Below, one piece after another: positions 1-8,614 of a DNA stretch of 64,000 nucleotides (the stretch's first letter is position 1; every line of letters starts with the position of its first letter). Source of the stretch: Alphaproteobacteria bacterium UBA6038. GTDB lineage: Bacteria; Pseudomonadota; Alphaproteobacteria; Micropepsales; Micropepsaceae. A model generated the notes under the pieces. The model had not been told where the DNA came from and ran no database searches. It saw only the letters and a program-made list of their open reading frames with translations. The stretch covers positions 1 to 64,000 of the forward strand of contig DIZC01000043.1 of the NCBI GenBank assembly GCA_002429315.1. The letters run 5' to 3'. Position numbers and translations under genes: made by a program.

Positions 1-25
1 CTCCCCCTAAAGGGGGCGAGGGGGA
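1..25. repeat. partial GC-rich palindromic repeat
   Basis: A CCCCCT/AGGGGG hairpin followed by a run of G lies just after the stop of the DUF72 gene and is cut by the window edge. It resembles the C-run/G-run palindromes at 18866 and 57465, so it is probably a member of the same dispersed family and may act as a 3' transcript end. Confidence 0.45.
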
Positions 26-823
26 TCATTCTTCTTTCAGCAACTCGATCAACGCCTGGGCGGCGGCGGGGGCGCGGACTTTGCCGCCGGAAATGAAATA
101 GACGTACACGTCGCGCTTCTTCTTCGCTTTTGCGGCGGGCGCTCTTGCGAGTGAAGGCAGGTCCGTAGGCATCGCGCCGGATTCATAGGCTTGCGCGCGC
201 TCGGCCCATTGTTTCAGTGCACGGGAGGTGTAGCCGGTGGCGACGCGCTCTTCCGTGCGCTGCAGGCGCATGTAAGTGAAATCGGCTGTTACATCCGCCA
301 GCAGCGGGTATTTCGCGGAATCGGCGAGCACGATGGCGACGTTGTGCTTGCGCGCCAGCGCTATGAAATCGGCAGAGAGAAAGCTCTCGTGCCGCACTTC
401 GATGGCATGGCGCAGTGCAATCCCGTTTAACTCTTTCGGCAGCAGCGCAAAGAACGCCGCGAAATTCTCCGGCTCGAATTTCCGCGCCGGCGTGAACTGC
501 CAAACGACGGGCCCGAGCTTGGCACCCAACTCTGTGAAACCGCTGCTCAAGAACTTTTCGACCAGCGGCGCGCCTTCCGTGAGATTTTTCTTTGCGGTGG
601 CGAACTGCCAGGCCTTCACCGCAAACTGAAATCCCTCCGGCGCGGTGCCCGCCCATTTGCGGAAGCTGTCGGGCTTCTGTAGCCGGTGATAGGTCGCGTT
701 GATCTCGATGGTGGTGAGCGCGCGGCTGGCGAACTCCAGCTCCTTCGCCTGCGCCAGTCCCTTCGGATAGAACTTCCCCCGCCACGGCGGATAATTCCAC
801 CCGCCAATCCCAACCCGGATCAT
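26..823 (-). CDS. DUF72 family protein
   Basis: A 265-residue protein of the DUF72 (YecE-like) family, a TIM-barrel-like fold whose biochemical role is not established. The N-terminus GIGGWNYPPWRGKFYPKGL and the internal EINATYHRLQKP and FAVKAWQFAT segments are typical. The start at 823 is chosen because a strong AGGAAGGAG Shine-Dalgarno lies 6 bases upstream; the open frame runs on to 1111 only by reading through a palindromic repeat. It is the last gene in a same-strand series after the ligase and primase genes, but the repeat separates them, so joint transcription is uncertain. Family assignment is firm; function is unknown. Confidence 0.9.
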   Translation of the reverse strand: MIRVGIGGWNYPPWRGKFYPKGLAQAKELEFASRALTTIEINATYHRLQKPDSFRKWAGTAPEGFQFAVKAWQFATAKKNLTEGAPLVEKFLSSGFTELGAKLGPVVWQFTPARKFEPENFAAFFALLPKELNGIALRHAIEVRHESFLSADFIALARKHNVAIVLADSAKYPLLADVTADFTYMRLQRTEERVATGYTSRALKQWAERAQAYESGAMPTDLPSLARAPAAKAKKKRDVYVYFISGGKVRAPAAAQALIELLKEE

Positions 824-878
824 CGCGCTGCTCCTTCCTACGGGATGATGCACGCGCGCTGCACACCAATGCAATTGC

Positions 879-963
879 CGTCGTGGCCGGCCCTGTGCCG
901 GCCATCCATGCTCAAGACCCTCCACAAAACTCATGGGGGGCCGGGACAAGCCCGGCCATGACG
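879..963. repeat. palindromic repeat, family 1, copy 1
   Basis: This 85-bp element begins CGTCGTGGCCGG and ends CCGGCCATGACG, an imperfect terminal inverted repeat, and contains two hairpins, GCCGGCCCTGTGCCGGC and GGCCGGGACAAGCCCGGCC. Related copies lie at 15995, 25678 and, in a diverged form, 14670. It fills the space between the DUF72 gene and the primase-polymerase gene. Confidence 0.8.
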
Positions 964-975
964 ATTGGGGAGCAG

Positions 976-1854
976 TTAGGACAAGCGCGGCAGTTTTTGC
1001 GCCAGCTTGGCAATGCCTTCCCACGGATCGGATTTCAGCTTGGCGAGGCGTTTGGGAACGGAGTTGATGTCGAAGGCTTTGGGATCGAGTTTCGGCGTGA
1101 GCTCCTCCCATGCCAGCGGCGTGGCAACCGGTGCGCCTTCGCGGGCGCGGGTGGAATACGGGCCGACCGCCGTGGAGGTCGGATCGTTGCGCAGATAGTC
1201 GATGAAGATCTTGCCGCGACGCTCGGCAATGGAGATGCGGGTGAGATAGCGCTCCGGCGTTTTTTCCGTCATCAGCTCACCGACACGCTTGGCGAAGCTC
1301 TTCACCTCCGGCCAGGAATAGCGGCGCGCGATCGGCACCACGATGTGCAGTCCCTTGCCGCCGGTGGTTTTCAGAAAAGAGACGAGACCAAGTTCTTCCA
1401 GGAACGCCCGCAACTCCTTCGCGGCCTTCGCCACATCGCTGAACGCAAGTCCTTCACCGGGATCGAGATCGAAAACCACGCGGTCTGGGCGCATGGGATT
1501 GTCCACACGCGAGCCCCAGGGGTGCATCTCCAGCACGCCCATCTGCACCAGCGCCATCAGCCCGGAGATGTTCTTGATGAAAAGAAACGCTTCGGAATCG
1601 CCGAACCCTTCGATCGGCACTTCGTTCAGCTGGGGCGGCACGCCGGAGCCGGCGTGGCGCTGGAAGAAACACTTCTTCGCGCGCCCCGCGGGGCAGCGCA
1701 CCAGGCTGATCGGCCGGTTCACCACATGCGGCAGCATCCACTCCGCGACCGCTTCGTAATATTCGGCGAGTGCCCGCTTGGCGATGCCCTGCTCCGGATA
1801 TAGCACCTTCTCCGGATGGCTCAGTGTCACGCCGTGAAAAACCGCATCGCTCAT
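976..1854 (-). CDS. stand-alone LigD-type primase-polymerase domain protein
   Basis: A 292-residue archaeo-eukaryotic primase-polymerase like the POL domain of LigD, here as a separate protein. Catalytic acids are visible as D129-L-D131 in VVFDLDPGEG and D219 in KIFIDYLRN, with KTTGGKGLH (about residues 162-170) as the nucleotide-binding motif. The family fills gaps with ribo- or deoxyribonucleotides during non-homologous end joining or excision repair. Its ATG overlaps the stop of the ligase gene (ATGA at 1851-1854), so the two are probably translationally coupled. No nuclease (PE) domain and no Ku gene are visible here. The pair resembles the mycobacterial LigC with Prim-PolC; calling it that is inference. 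Confidence 0.88.
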   Translation of the reverse strand: MSDAVFHGVTLSHPEKVLYPEQGIAKRALAEYYEAVAEWMLPHVVNRPISLVRCPAGRAKKCFFQRHAGSGVPPQLNEVPIEGFGDSEAFLFIKNISGLMALVQMGVLEMHPWGSRVDNPMRPDRVVFDLDPGEGLAFSDVAKAAKELRAFLEELGLVSFLKTTGGKGLHIVVPIARRYSWPEVKSFAKRVGELMTEKTPERYLTRISIAERRGKIFIDYLRNDPTSTAVGPYSTRAREGAPVATPLAWEELTPKLDPKAFDINSVPKRLAKLKSDPWEGIAKLAQKLPRLS

Positions 1855-2936
1855 CGGCGCAGCACGTTCGCGACCAGCGTCGATGGCCGTGCTTCCTGCT
1901 GCAGCTGCTCGAAGGTGCATTGCTTTGGCGATTTGTCCGACCGCCAGCGGAGCAGCTTCGTGCCGTGACGGAAGCGATTGCCGGTCACGTGATCGTAGCG
2001 CACTTCCGCCACCAGTTTTGGCGCGAGCGGCTCCCATTCGCCGGTCCGTTCGGTGCTCCAGCGCGACGGCCCGCCCGGCGCGTTGCCGGTGAAGCCCGGC
2101 GGTTTGCGCAGCTTCTGCAGCTTCTTCGTTAGCGCGGCGCGATCCGCGCGCGCGATGGTTGAGGTAAACCCCACGTGATCCAGCTTGCCTTTATCATCGT
2201 AGAGGCCGAGCAGCAGCGAACCGACTTCGCGCGTGCCCTGCGCGTACCGGAATCCACCCACGACGCAATCGGCCGTGCGCAGGCATTTGATCTTTAGCAT
2301 CTCGCGCACGCCTGGCACATAAGGCCCGTCGATGCGCTTGGCGACCACGCCATCCAGTTCGCCGCCGGCGCGGTTCAGCCATTTCTTCGCATCGCTCGCC
2401 TCCCGCGTGTATGGCGACAGGCGGAACGTATCGTCGCCGGCGATCTTCCCGAAAACGGATTCAAGCTGCCGGCGCCGCTCAGTCAGCGGTGCGTCGAGGA
2501 GACTCCGGTTGCGCGGGCCAAGCAGACAATCGAAGAGAATGAAAATGGCAGGCGTTTCCTTCGCCAGCTTGCGAATGCGGCTCTCCGCCGGATGCAATCG
2601 CAACTGCAACGCATCGAACGAAATGGACTCGCCTTCCGGAATTGCCAATTCGCCATCCAGCACCAGACGTTGAAACGCTGCCTGTCGAACTGCCTCGACC
2701 ACTTCCGGAAAATAGCGCGTCAGCGGCTTGCCGGATTTCGCCTGCAGCACCACCTCGGCCCCCGCCTTGAAAGCGAGACAGCGGAAGCCGTCCCACTTCG
2801 GCTCGAATTGCCAGCCGGGCTCTTTCGGCTGCACATCGACCAGCTTCGCTTCCATCGACAAGGTGCCGACGGGCACCGCCAGGTTCTCCAAACCGGCTGA
2901 AGACGTTCGAGCGTGGCGGGGGTTGGGGGCGGACAT
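1851..2936 (-). CDS. ligC: ATP-dependent DNA ligase, LigC-like
   Basis: A 361-residue ATP-dependent DNA ligase that seals nicks through a lysyl-AMP intermediate. The adenylated lysine is K47 in EPKWDGFR, followed by the nucleotidyltransferase domain and a C-terminal OB-fold region with GLYDDKGKLDHVGF and EVRYDHVTGNRFRHG. Length and single-domain layout fit LigC rather than the three-domain LigD. The start at 2936 is chosen because it precedes the conserved N-terminus; the open frame extends to 3185 inside the alcohol dehydrogenase gene. It lies 34 bases after that gene and overlaps the primase-polymerase gene by 4 bases. The symbol is assigned by similarity of layout and motifs only. Confidence 0.85.
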   Translation of the reverse strand: MSAPNPRHARTSSAGLENLAVPVGTLSMEAKLVDVQPKEPGWQFEPKWDGFRCLAFKAGAEVVLQAKSGKPLTRYFPEVVEAVRQAAFQRLVLDGELAIPEGESISFDALQLRLHPAESRIRKLAKETPAIFILFDCLLGPRNRSLLDAPLTERRRQLESVFGKIAGDDTFRLSPYTREASDAKKWLNRAGGELDGVVAKRIDGPYVPGVREMLKIKCLRTADCVVGGFRYAQGTREVGSLLLGLYDDKGKLDHVGFTSTIARADRAALTKKLQKLRKPPGFTGNAPGGPSRWSTERTGEWEPLAPKLVAEVRYDHVTGNRFRHGTKLLRWRSDKSPKQCTFEQLQQEARPSTLVANVLRR

Positions 2937-2970
2937 GCGCTCATAACTCTGCCGCAGCGTCGCCGGTTTC

Positions 2971-3954
2971 CTACGGCACGAGCACAGCGGCGCCAGACAG
3001 GCAGCCTTCGCGCAGATCATCGAGTGCGCGATTGGCATCGCCAAGCGCGTAGGCCGTCGTTTGGGTGTGCAGCCGGTGGGCGCCGGCGAAGGCGAGAAAT
3101 TCCTCCGCATCCTTGCGGGTGAGATTGGCGACGGAGCGCAGCACGCGCTCGCCCCACAGAATCTCGTAAGGAAAGGAGGGGACATCGCTCATGTGAATTC
3201 CACCGCACACCACCGTGCCGCCCGGGCGGACGGCGGCGAGCGCAAGCGGCACCAGCGCGCCCACCGGCGCGAAGATGATGGCGGCATCCAGCGACTCCGG
3301 CGGTTTTTCCGTTGAATCGCCCGCCCATTCCGCCCCCATTGCCATCGCGAACTCTTTTGCCTTCACGTCGCCGGGCGTGACGAACCCGAACACGCGCTGG
3401 CCGCGCACTTTGGCGACCTGCACGATCAGATGGGCCGCGGCGCCGAAGCCGTACAGTCCCAGCTTGTCCGCATGATCCGCCATCTTCAGGCACCGCCAGC
3501 CAATCAGGCCGGCGCACATCAGCGGCGCGGCGGACTCATCGGAATAACTATCCGGTACACGAAAGACGAAACGCGCATCGGCAATCGTTTCGGTCGCATA
3601 GCCGCCGTCAATCTGGTAGCCCGTGAATTTGGCGTAAGGGCAGAGATTTTCTTCACCACGCGCGCAGAATTCACACACACCGCACGTCCAGCCAAGCCAC
3701 GGCACCCCCACGCGATCGCCGATTTTGAATCGCTCTACGCCTGGCCCCAGCTCGGTGATGCGGCCGATGATTTCGTGACCCGGAATGATGGGCAGTTTGG
3801 GATCGGCCAGCTCGCCGTCGACGATGTGCAGATCGGTGCGGCATACCGCGCAGGCGGAGACGGCGATGCGCACCTCGGCCGCAGCGAGAGGTCGCGTGGC
3901 GAGATCGCGGTCGTGAAGCGGTTCATGCGGGTGCTGCGACTGCATCGCGCGCAT
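2971..3954 (-). CDS. zinc-dependent alcohol dehydrogenase
   Basis: A 327-residue medium-chain zinc alcohol dehydrogenase (AdhA-like subgroup) that oxidises alcohols with NAD(P). The catalytic zinc motif is CAVCRTDLH, then GHEIIGRI; the structural zinc cysteines are in CGVCEFCARGEENLC. The coenzyme site is LYGFGAAAHL, where the usual GxGxxG is slightly altered. It starts 3 bases after the stop of the PLP dehydratase gene, so the two are probably one operon with the dehydrogenase further upstream. Substrate cannot be told from sequence. Confidence 0.9.
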   Translation of the reverse strand: MRAMQSQHPHEPLHDRDLATRPLAAAEVRIAVSACAVCRTDLHIVDGELADPKLPIIPGHEIIGRITELGPGVERFKIGDRVGVPWLGWTCGVCEFCARGEENLCPYAKFTGYQIDGGYATETIADARFVFRVPDSYSDESAAPLMCAGLIGWRCLKMADHADKLGLYGFGAAAHLIVQVAKVRGQRVFGFVTPGDVKAKEFAMAMGAEWAGDSTEKPPESLDAAIIFAPVGALVPLALAAVRPGGTVVCGGIHMSDVPSFPYEILWGERVLRSVANLTRKDAEEFLAFAGAHRLHTQTTAYALGDANRALDDLREGCLSGAAVLVP

Positions 3955-3957
3955 GGT

Positions 3958-4917
3958 TCAACTACCGATGATGGACGCGTAAAGTTGCGGATCGACGTTT
4001 CCGCCAGACACGATGGCGACCGCGCACTCTGGCTTTTCCGCGCGCGCGAGCGCCGCGGCGGCGGCGACGGCGCCGCTCGGCTCCGCTACCAGTCGTGCTT
4101 CGCGCGCAATTCGCCGCATGGCGCCGCGAATCTGCTCTTCCGTGACGGTGACGATGTCATCGACATACGCGCGGATGTGCCGCCACGGCAGCTCCCCGAG
4201 TTGCGACACGCGCAAACCGTCGGCAATCGTGCGAACGGTTTGTTCCGGCGGCACGCAAACGAGATGATCGGCTCGAAAACTCAGCTTCGCGTCATTCGCG
4301 AGCTCCGGTTCCACGCCGATCACGCGAATGGCTGGATTGCTTTGCCTGATGGCCGCCGCGATGCCGGAGATCAGCCCACCCCCGGAAACCGGCACATAAA
4401 CGGCTGCGATATCGGACTTCTGTGCGAGAATTTCGAGGCCGATGGTGCCAGTGCCAGCGATGATCGCCGCGGAATCGAATGGCGGAATGACGACGTACCC
4501 ATGCCGGTTCGCGAGTTCGGCGCAGACTTCATAGCGCGCATTGCCCATGAAGCTGACGAGGTGAATTTCCGCGCCCCAGCGTTGCGTCGCCTCGAGCTTC
4601 ACCGCCGGAGCGTTGTCTGGCATCACGATGACGGCCTTTACGCCAACCATGTGTGCGGCGTACGCCACCGCTTGGGCGTGGTTCCCACTCGAATGGGCAA
4701 TGACGCCGCCCTTTCGTTCTTCTTCACTCAACGACAGGATCGCGTTGAAGGCGCCGCGGATTTTGAAGGCGCCGACGGGCTGGAGATTTTCCGCTTTCAG
4801 CCCGATGCCGCTGGGCACCATCGGCACGACGGGCGTGTGAAAAACGTACGGCGCAACGCGTTCGGCTGCTGCGCGAATATCCGCAAGGCTGACAATTTCT
4901 GAGGCGGGTTGCGACAT
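3958..4917 (-). CDS. threonine/serine dehydratase-like PLP enzyme
   Basis: A 319-residue fold-type II PLP enzyme of the threonine dehydratase/serine racemase group. The Schiff-base lysine is in VGAFKIRGAFNAI, with the substrate loop SSGNHAQA and the phosphate-binding loop SGGGLISG. It lacks the C-terminal ACT-like regulatory domain of biosynthetic IlvA, so it is the short catabolic or racemase type. It begins 3 bases after the preceding dehydrogenase stop and ends 3 bases before the alcohol dehydrogenase start, which indicates a tight operon. It could deaminate threonine or serine, or act on a hydroxy-aspartate; the sequence does not decide. Confidence 0.88.
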   Translation of the reverse strand: MSQPASEIVSLADIRAAAERVAPYVFHTPVVPMVPSGIGLKAENLQPVGAFKIRGAFNAILSLSEEERKGGVIAHSSGNHAQAVAYAAHMVGVKAVIVMPDNAPAVKLEATQRWGAEIHLVSFMGNARYEVCAELANRHGYVVIPPFDSAAIIAGTGTIGLEILAQKSDIAAVYVPVSGGGLISGIAAAIRQSNPAIRVIGVEPELANDAKLSFRADHLVCVPPEQTVRTIADGLRVSQLGELPWRHIRAYVDDIVTVTEEQIRGAMRRIAREARLVAEPSGAVAAAAALARAEKPECAVAIVSGGNVDPQLYASIIGS

Positions 4918-4920
4918 GGC

Positions 4921-5808
4921 TCAGCGTTTCGCGTCTCGCAGGTATTCGAGTCGCGCGAAAAGGCTGGAGGTATCCCACCGCTTGCCGCCGATGTTCTCCA
5001 CATCTGCATAGAACTGGTCGACCAACGCCGCCACCGGCAATGAGCTGCCATTGCGGCGCGCCTCGTCCAGACAAATCGCAAGGTCCTTGCGCATCCATTC
5101 CACTGCGAAGCCATGCTCGAAGTGGCCCGCCAGCATCGTCTTGTAGCGGTTCTCCATCTGCCACGACTGCGCCGCGCCCTTGGAAATCACTTCGATCACC
5201 GCTTCCGGATCGAGCCCCGCCGCGCGCGCAAAGCTGAGCCCCTCCGAAAGCCCCTGCACCACCCCCGCGATGCAGATCTGGTTGACCATCTTGGTAAGCT
5301 GGCCTGCGCCCGCCTCGCCCATGCGCCGGCACTGGCGTGCGTATGTGTTGAAGATCGGCTCCGTCTTCGCGTACGCCCCGTCCGTTCCGCCGCACATGAT
5401 GGTGAGTGCGCCGTTCTTCGCACCCTGTTCGCCACCGGAAACCGGCGCATCGACAAAGCCGAACCCGCGCCGTTCCGCATCGGCCGCCAATTCGCGCGCC
5501 AGCCCGGCGGACGCCGTGGTATGATCGACAAACACCGCGCCTTTTCGCATGGCATGAAAGGCGCCGTCCACGCCGAGCGCCACCGCGCGTACGTCCGCGT
5601 CGCGGCCGACGCAAGCGAGCACGAAGTCAGCGCTCTCGGCTGCCGCTGCGGGCGTGGCCGCACGCTCGCCGGCGTACTCTGCAAGCCACCGCTCGGCCCT
5701 GGAGGCGGTTCGGTTGAACACAACCACGTGATGGCCGGCGCGGGCGAGGTGGCCCGCCATCGGATAGCCCATGACTCCCAGTCCGAGAAACGCTATGCGA
5801 GTCGCCAT
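4921..5808 (-). CDS. NAD-dependent beta-hydroxyacid dehydrogenase (3-hydroxyisobutyrate dehydrogenase family)
   Basis: A 295-residue beta-hydroxyacid dehydrogenase. The Rossmann motif is FLGLGVMGYPMAGHL at the N-terminus, the substrate-binding motif is VDAPVSGGEQGAKNGAL, and the catalytic lysine region is GQLTKMVNQ. The start at 5808 is supported by an AGAGG Shine-Dalgarno; a start 11 codons earlier lacks one. It heads the minus-strand series with the PLP dehydratase and alcohol dehydrogenase. Members oxidise 3-hydroxyisobutyrate, tartronate semialdehyde or related acids, and the substrate is not resolved here. It is divergent from the M13 peptidase gene. Confidence 0.9.
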   Translation of the reverse strand: MATRIAFLGLGVMGYPMAGHLARAGHHVVVFNRTASRAERWLAEYAGERAATPAAAAESADFVLACVGRDADVRAVALGVDGAFHAMRKGAVFVDHTTASAGLARELAADAERRGFGFVDAPVSGGEQGAKNGALTIMCGGTDGAYAKTEPIFNTYARQCRRMGEAGAGQLTKMVNQICIAGVVQGLSEGLSFARAAGLDPEAVIEVISKGAAQSWQMENRYKTMLAGHFEHGFAVEWMRKDLAICLDEARRNGSSLPVAALVDQFYADVENIGGKRWDTSSLFARLEYLRDAKR

Positions 5809-5870
5809 TCTTGCCTCTTGTTGGTGGGGCAGCGGCATCATAGGCCGCGTCGATTGCGAAGGGGAATGCG

Positions 5871-7961
5871 ATGAATTCGAACGCGCGTATGCGCCTCATG
5901 CTGGGCGCCCTGGCGATTGTGCTCACGCCGATAACGGCGTCCGCCGCCGACACGGCATCTTCGGGCAAGCCGCAATATGGCAGCTGGGGTTTCGACGCCG
6001 CGGGTGAGGACAAAAGCACAAAACCCGGCGACGATTTCTTCCGGTACGCGAACGGCCACTGGCTCGATACGCACCGGATCCCCGCCGACAAGCCGGCCGT
6101 CAGCCTGCGGCTCGAAATGACGGACCGCACCGAAGCCCGCCTGCACGACATGATGGAACGGGCCGCCGCAAAAGCCTCGCACCAGCCGGGCGACCTCGAA
6201 GCCAAGGTCGGCGCCTTCTACAAGGCCTTCATGAACGAGCGCCGCGTGGAGCAGCTCGGAGCGAAACCGCTTCAACCCGAATTCGACGCGGTGCGCGCCG
6301 AGGGCACGCGCGATGCGCTCGCTGGATTGATGGGCCGCAGCCAGTCCGATTTCGAAGGCACGCTGTTCAACATCACCATCGACATCGATCTCAAGAATCC
6401 GAAACAGTATGCGGTGCTGCTGAGCCAAGGCGGACTCGGGCTACCGGACCGCGACTATTATCTGGAGCCGAACTTCACAGCGGCCAAAGCGAAGTATCAG
6501 GCCTATATCGCCCGCCTGTTGCATCTCGTCGACTGGCCGGATGCGGAGGCGCGCGCGAAAGACATCGTGGCGTTCGAAACCGAGATCGCACGGGCGAGCT
6601 GGACACGAGCGCAGCAGCGCGATCCGATCGCCACCTACAACCCGGTCACGATTGCGCAACTCCAAAAGCTCGCGCCCGGCTTTGCGTGGAAGGTATTTCT
6701 TGCGCATGCCGATCTGTCGAAGATGAACCGCGTCATCGTGGCGGAGAAAACCGCGTTCCCGAAACTCTCGGCGATCTACGCGAAGACGCCTGTGGAGACA
6801 CTGAAGGCGTGGATCGCCTTCCACATTGCCGACAACGCCGCGCCGTACCTCTCGAAGGATTTCACGGACGCCTATTTCGAGATGCGCGACAAGACGCTGG
6901 CTGGCCAGCAGCAGCAGAAGGTTCGCTGGAAGCGCGCGGTGTATGCCGTCAGCGGCGGCGATTTCGGGGTGGGCGACCGCTTCGGCACCTTCGGCACCCT
7001 GGGCTTCGGCGTGGGGCAGCTCTACGCGGCGAAATATTTCCCGCCGGAAGCCAAGGCCAAGATCGAGGCGCTGGTCGCCAATCTCAAATCGGCCTATCGC
7101 GCGCGCATCGAGAAGCTGGACTGGATGAGCCCGGCGACGAAGAAGGAAGCGCTGAAGAAGCTCGACACCTACAACATCAAGGTCGGCTATCCGGACCATC
7201 CGCGCGATTATTCGAAACTGGTCATCACCGACGACGACCTGATCGGCGATGTGCGGCGGGCGGGCGCGGCCGACTGGGCGTTCTATACCGGCCGCCTGTT
7301 CGGGCCGGTCGACCGCACCGACTGGGGAATGACGCCCCAAACCAACGACGCCTACAACGGCAGCCTGCGCGACATCGTGTTTCCCGCGGCCATCCTGCAG
7401 GCGCCCATGTTCGATGCCAATGCCGACCCGGCGATCAATTATGGCGCCATCGGCGGCGTGATCGGGCACGAGATGACGCACGGCTTCGATGATGAGGGCC
7501 GCAAAATCGATGCGACGGGTGCGTTGCGCGACTGGTGGACCAAGGAGGACGCGGCGAAATTCGAGGCACGCGCCAAACGGCTCGGCGCGCAGTATTCGCA
7601 GTTCCAACCGCTCCCCGGCGTGCGCGTGAACGGCGATCTCACCATGGGCGAGAATATCGCCGACCTCGGCGGCCTCACCTTGGCGCTCGAGGCCTACCAC
7701 GCCTCGCTGAACGGCAAGCCGGCGCCGGTGATCGACGGGCTCACGGGCGATCAACGCGTCTTCCTGGGCTGGGCGCAAGCGTGGCGGGGCAAGGTCACGG
7801 ATGATTTCGTCCGTCGTCAGGTCGTGAGCGATCCGCACAGCCCGCGGCAGTTCCGGGTGAACGGCGTCGTGCACAACATCGACGCCTGGTACGGCGCTTT
7901 CGATGTCAAACCGGGCGAAAAACTCTATGTCGCACCGGCCGAGCGCGTGCACATCTGGTAA
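5871..7961 (+). CDS. M13 family zinc metallopeptidase
   Basis: A 696-residue secreted zinc endopeptidase of the M13 (neprilysin/PepO) family. A signal peptide ends near ASAA (about residue 25). The zinc site is H533-E-M-T-H537 in GHEMTHGFDD, and the third ligand is E594 in MGENIADLGGL. The N-terminal KPGDDFFRYANGHWL and the C-terminal NIDAWYGAFDVKPGEKLY are typical of the family, and length is normal. It should act in the periplasm or outside the cell on short peptides. It is separated by 208 bases from the cytochrome/quinoprotein operon and is probably transcribed alone. Confidence 0.95.
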   Translation: MNSNARMRLMLGALAIVLTPITASAADTASSGKPQYGSWGFDAAGEDKSTKPGDDFFRYANGHWLDTHRIPADKPAVSLRLEMTDRTEARLHDMMERAAAKASHQPGDLEAKVGAFYKAFMNERRVEQLGAKPLQPEFDAVRAEGTRDALAGLMGRSQSDFEGTLFNITIDIDLKNPKQYAVLLSQGGLGLPDRDYYLEPNFTAAKAKYQAYIARLLHLVDWPDAEARAKDIVAFETEIARASWTRAQQRDPIATYNPVTIAQLQKLAPGFAWKVFLAHADLSKMNRVIVAEKTAFPKLSAIYAKTPVETLKAWIAFHIADNAAPYLSKDFTDAYFEMRDKTLAGQQQQKVRWKRAVYAVSGGDFGVGDRFGTFGTLGFGVGQLYAAKYFPPEAKAKIEALVANLKSAYRARIEKLDWMSPATKKEALKKLDTYNIKVGYPDHPRDYSKLVITDDDLIGDVRRAGAADWAFYTGRLFGPVDRTDWGMTPQTNDAYNGSLRDIVFPAAILQAPMFDANADPAINYGAIGGVIGHEMTHGFDDEGRKIDATGALRDWWTKEDAAKFEARAKRLGAQYSQFQPLPGVRVNGDLTMGENIADLGGLTLALEAYHASLNGKPAPVIDGLTGDQRVFLGWAQAWRGKVTDDFVRRQVVSDPHSPRQFRVNGVVHNIDAWYGAFDVKPGEKLYVAPAERVHIW

Positions 7962-8169
7962 GGCAAACAGAAGGAAACGGCGGCGGGCGTCCAGCGGTTC
8001 CGAAGGTCGCGTTCAACCCGTTTAGCGGCTGTCCCTCGTCCAAACGGCGCCGCCGGGCGTAGCCTCGTACGCCACGACCGGACGCGACCGCCCTGCCACG
8101 TCTCGGCCACAGCACGCCAGATTTTTCAAAAGTTATGCGCCGTTGCGCGCCCGCCCGCGTTTCAGCGCC

Positions 8170-8601
8170 ATGACGCGGAGGCGCCAATCACCGGACGGCG
8201 TGCGGCTTCGCACGGGCGCGAAGCCCCGTGTACGCTCCCTTTTGATCCCGGCGCTCCTCAGCTGCGCCTGCGCCTTGTCGGCCTGCGGACCCACGCAGAC
8301 GAACGCAAACGCCCGGCAGATCGGCAACGTCTCGCGCGGTGCGGCGCTGATCTCCTGGTACGGCTGGGGCGCCTGCCATTCCATTCCGGGCATACCGGGC
8401 GCCGATGCGCTGGTGGGTCCGCCGCTCACGCATTTCGTGCACCGCGGCTACCTTGCCGGGGTGCTGCACAACACGCCCGATAACCTGATCCTCTGGATCC
8501 GCAATCCCCAGAAATTCGTGCCGGGCAACGCCATGCCGGCGCTCGGCATCGACGAGCGCGATGCGCGCGACATTGCCGCCTACCTCTACACCATCGAATG
8601 A
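8170..8601 (+). CDS. cytochrome c-like lipoprotein with a single-cysteine haem motif
   Basis: A 143-residue c-type cytochrome-like protein at the head of a quinoprotein operon. The N-terminus carries a basic stretch and a hydrophobic segment ending in the lipobox LSAC39, so it is probably a periplasm-facing lipoprotein. The haem site reads W66-G-A-C69-H70, so the first cysteine of CxxCH is tryptophan (TGG at 8365-8367). Flanks SIPGIPGADALVGPPLTHFVHR and the methionine ligand region GNAMPALGI match di- or mono-haem cytochromes of alphaproteobacteria. It ends 13 bases before the dehydrogenase start. The ATG at 8170 is the first ATG of the frame; a GTG a few codons later is possible. Confidence 0.78.
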   Translation: MTRRRQSPDGVRLRTGAKPRVRSLLIPALLSCACALSACGPTQTNANARQIGNVSRGAALISWYGWGACHSIPGIPGADALVGPPLTHFVHRGYLAGVLHNTPDNLILWIRNPQKFVPGNAMPALGIDERDARDIAAYLYTIE

Positions 8602-8614
8602 AGCGAGCGACCCG

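Noticed and set aside
824..1111. N-terminal extension of the DUF72 protein
   Set aside because: Reads through the repeat at 879-963 and into the next gene; the 823 start has a strong Shine-Dalgarno and the conserved N-terminus.
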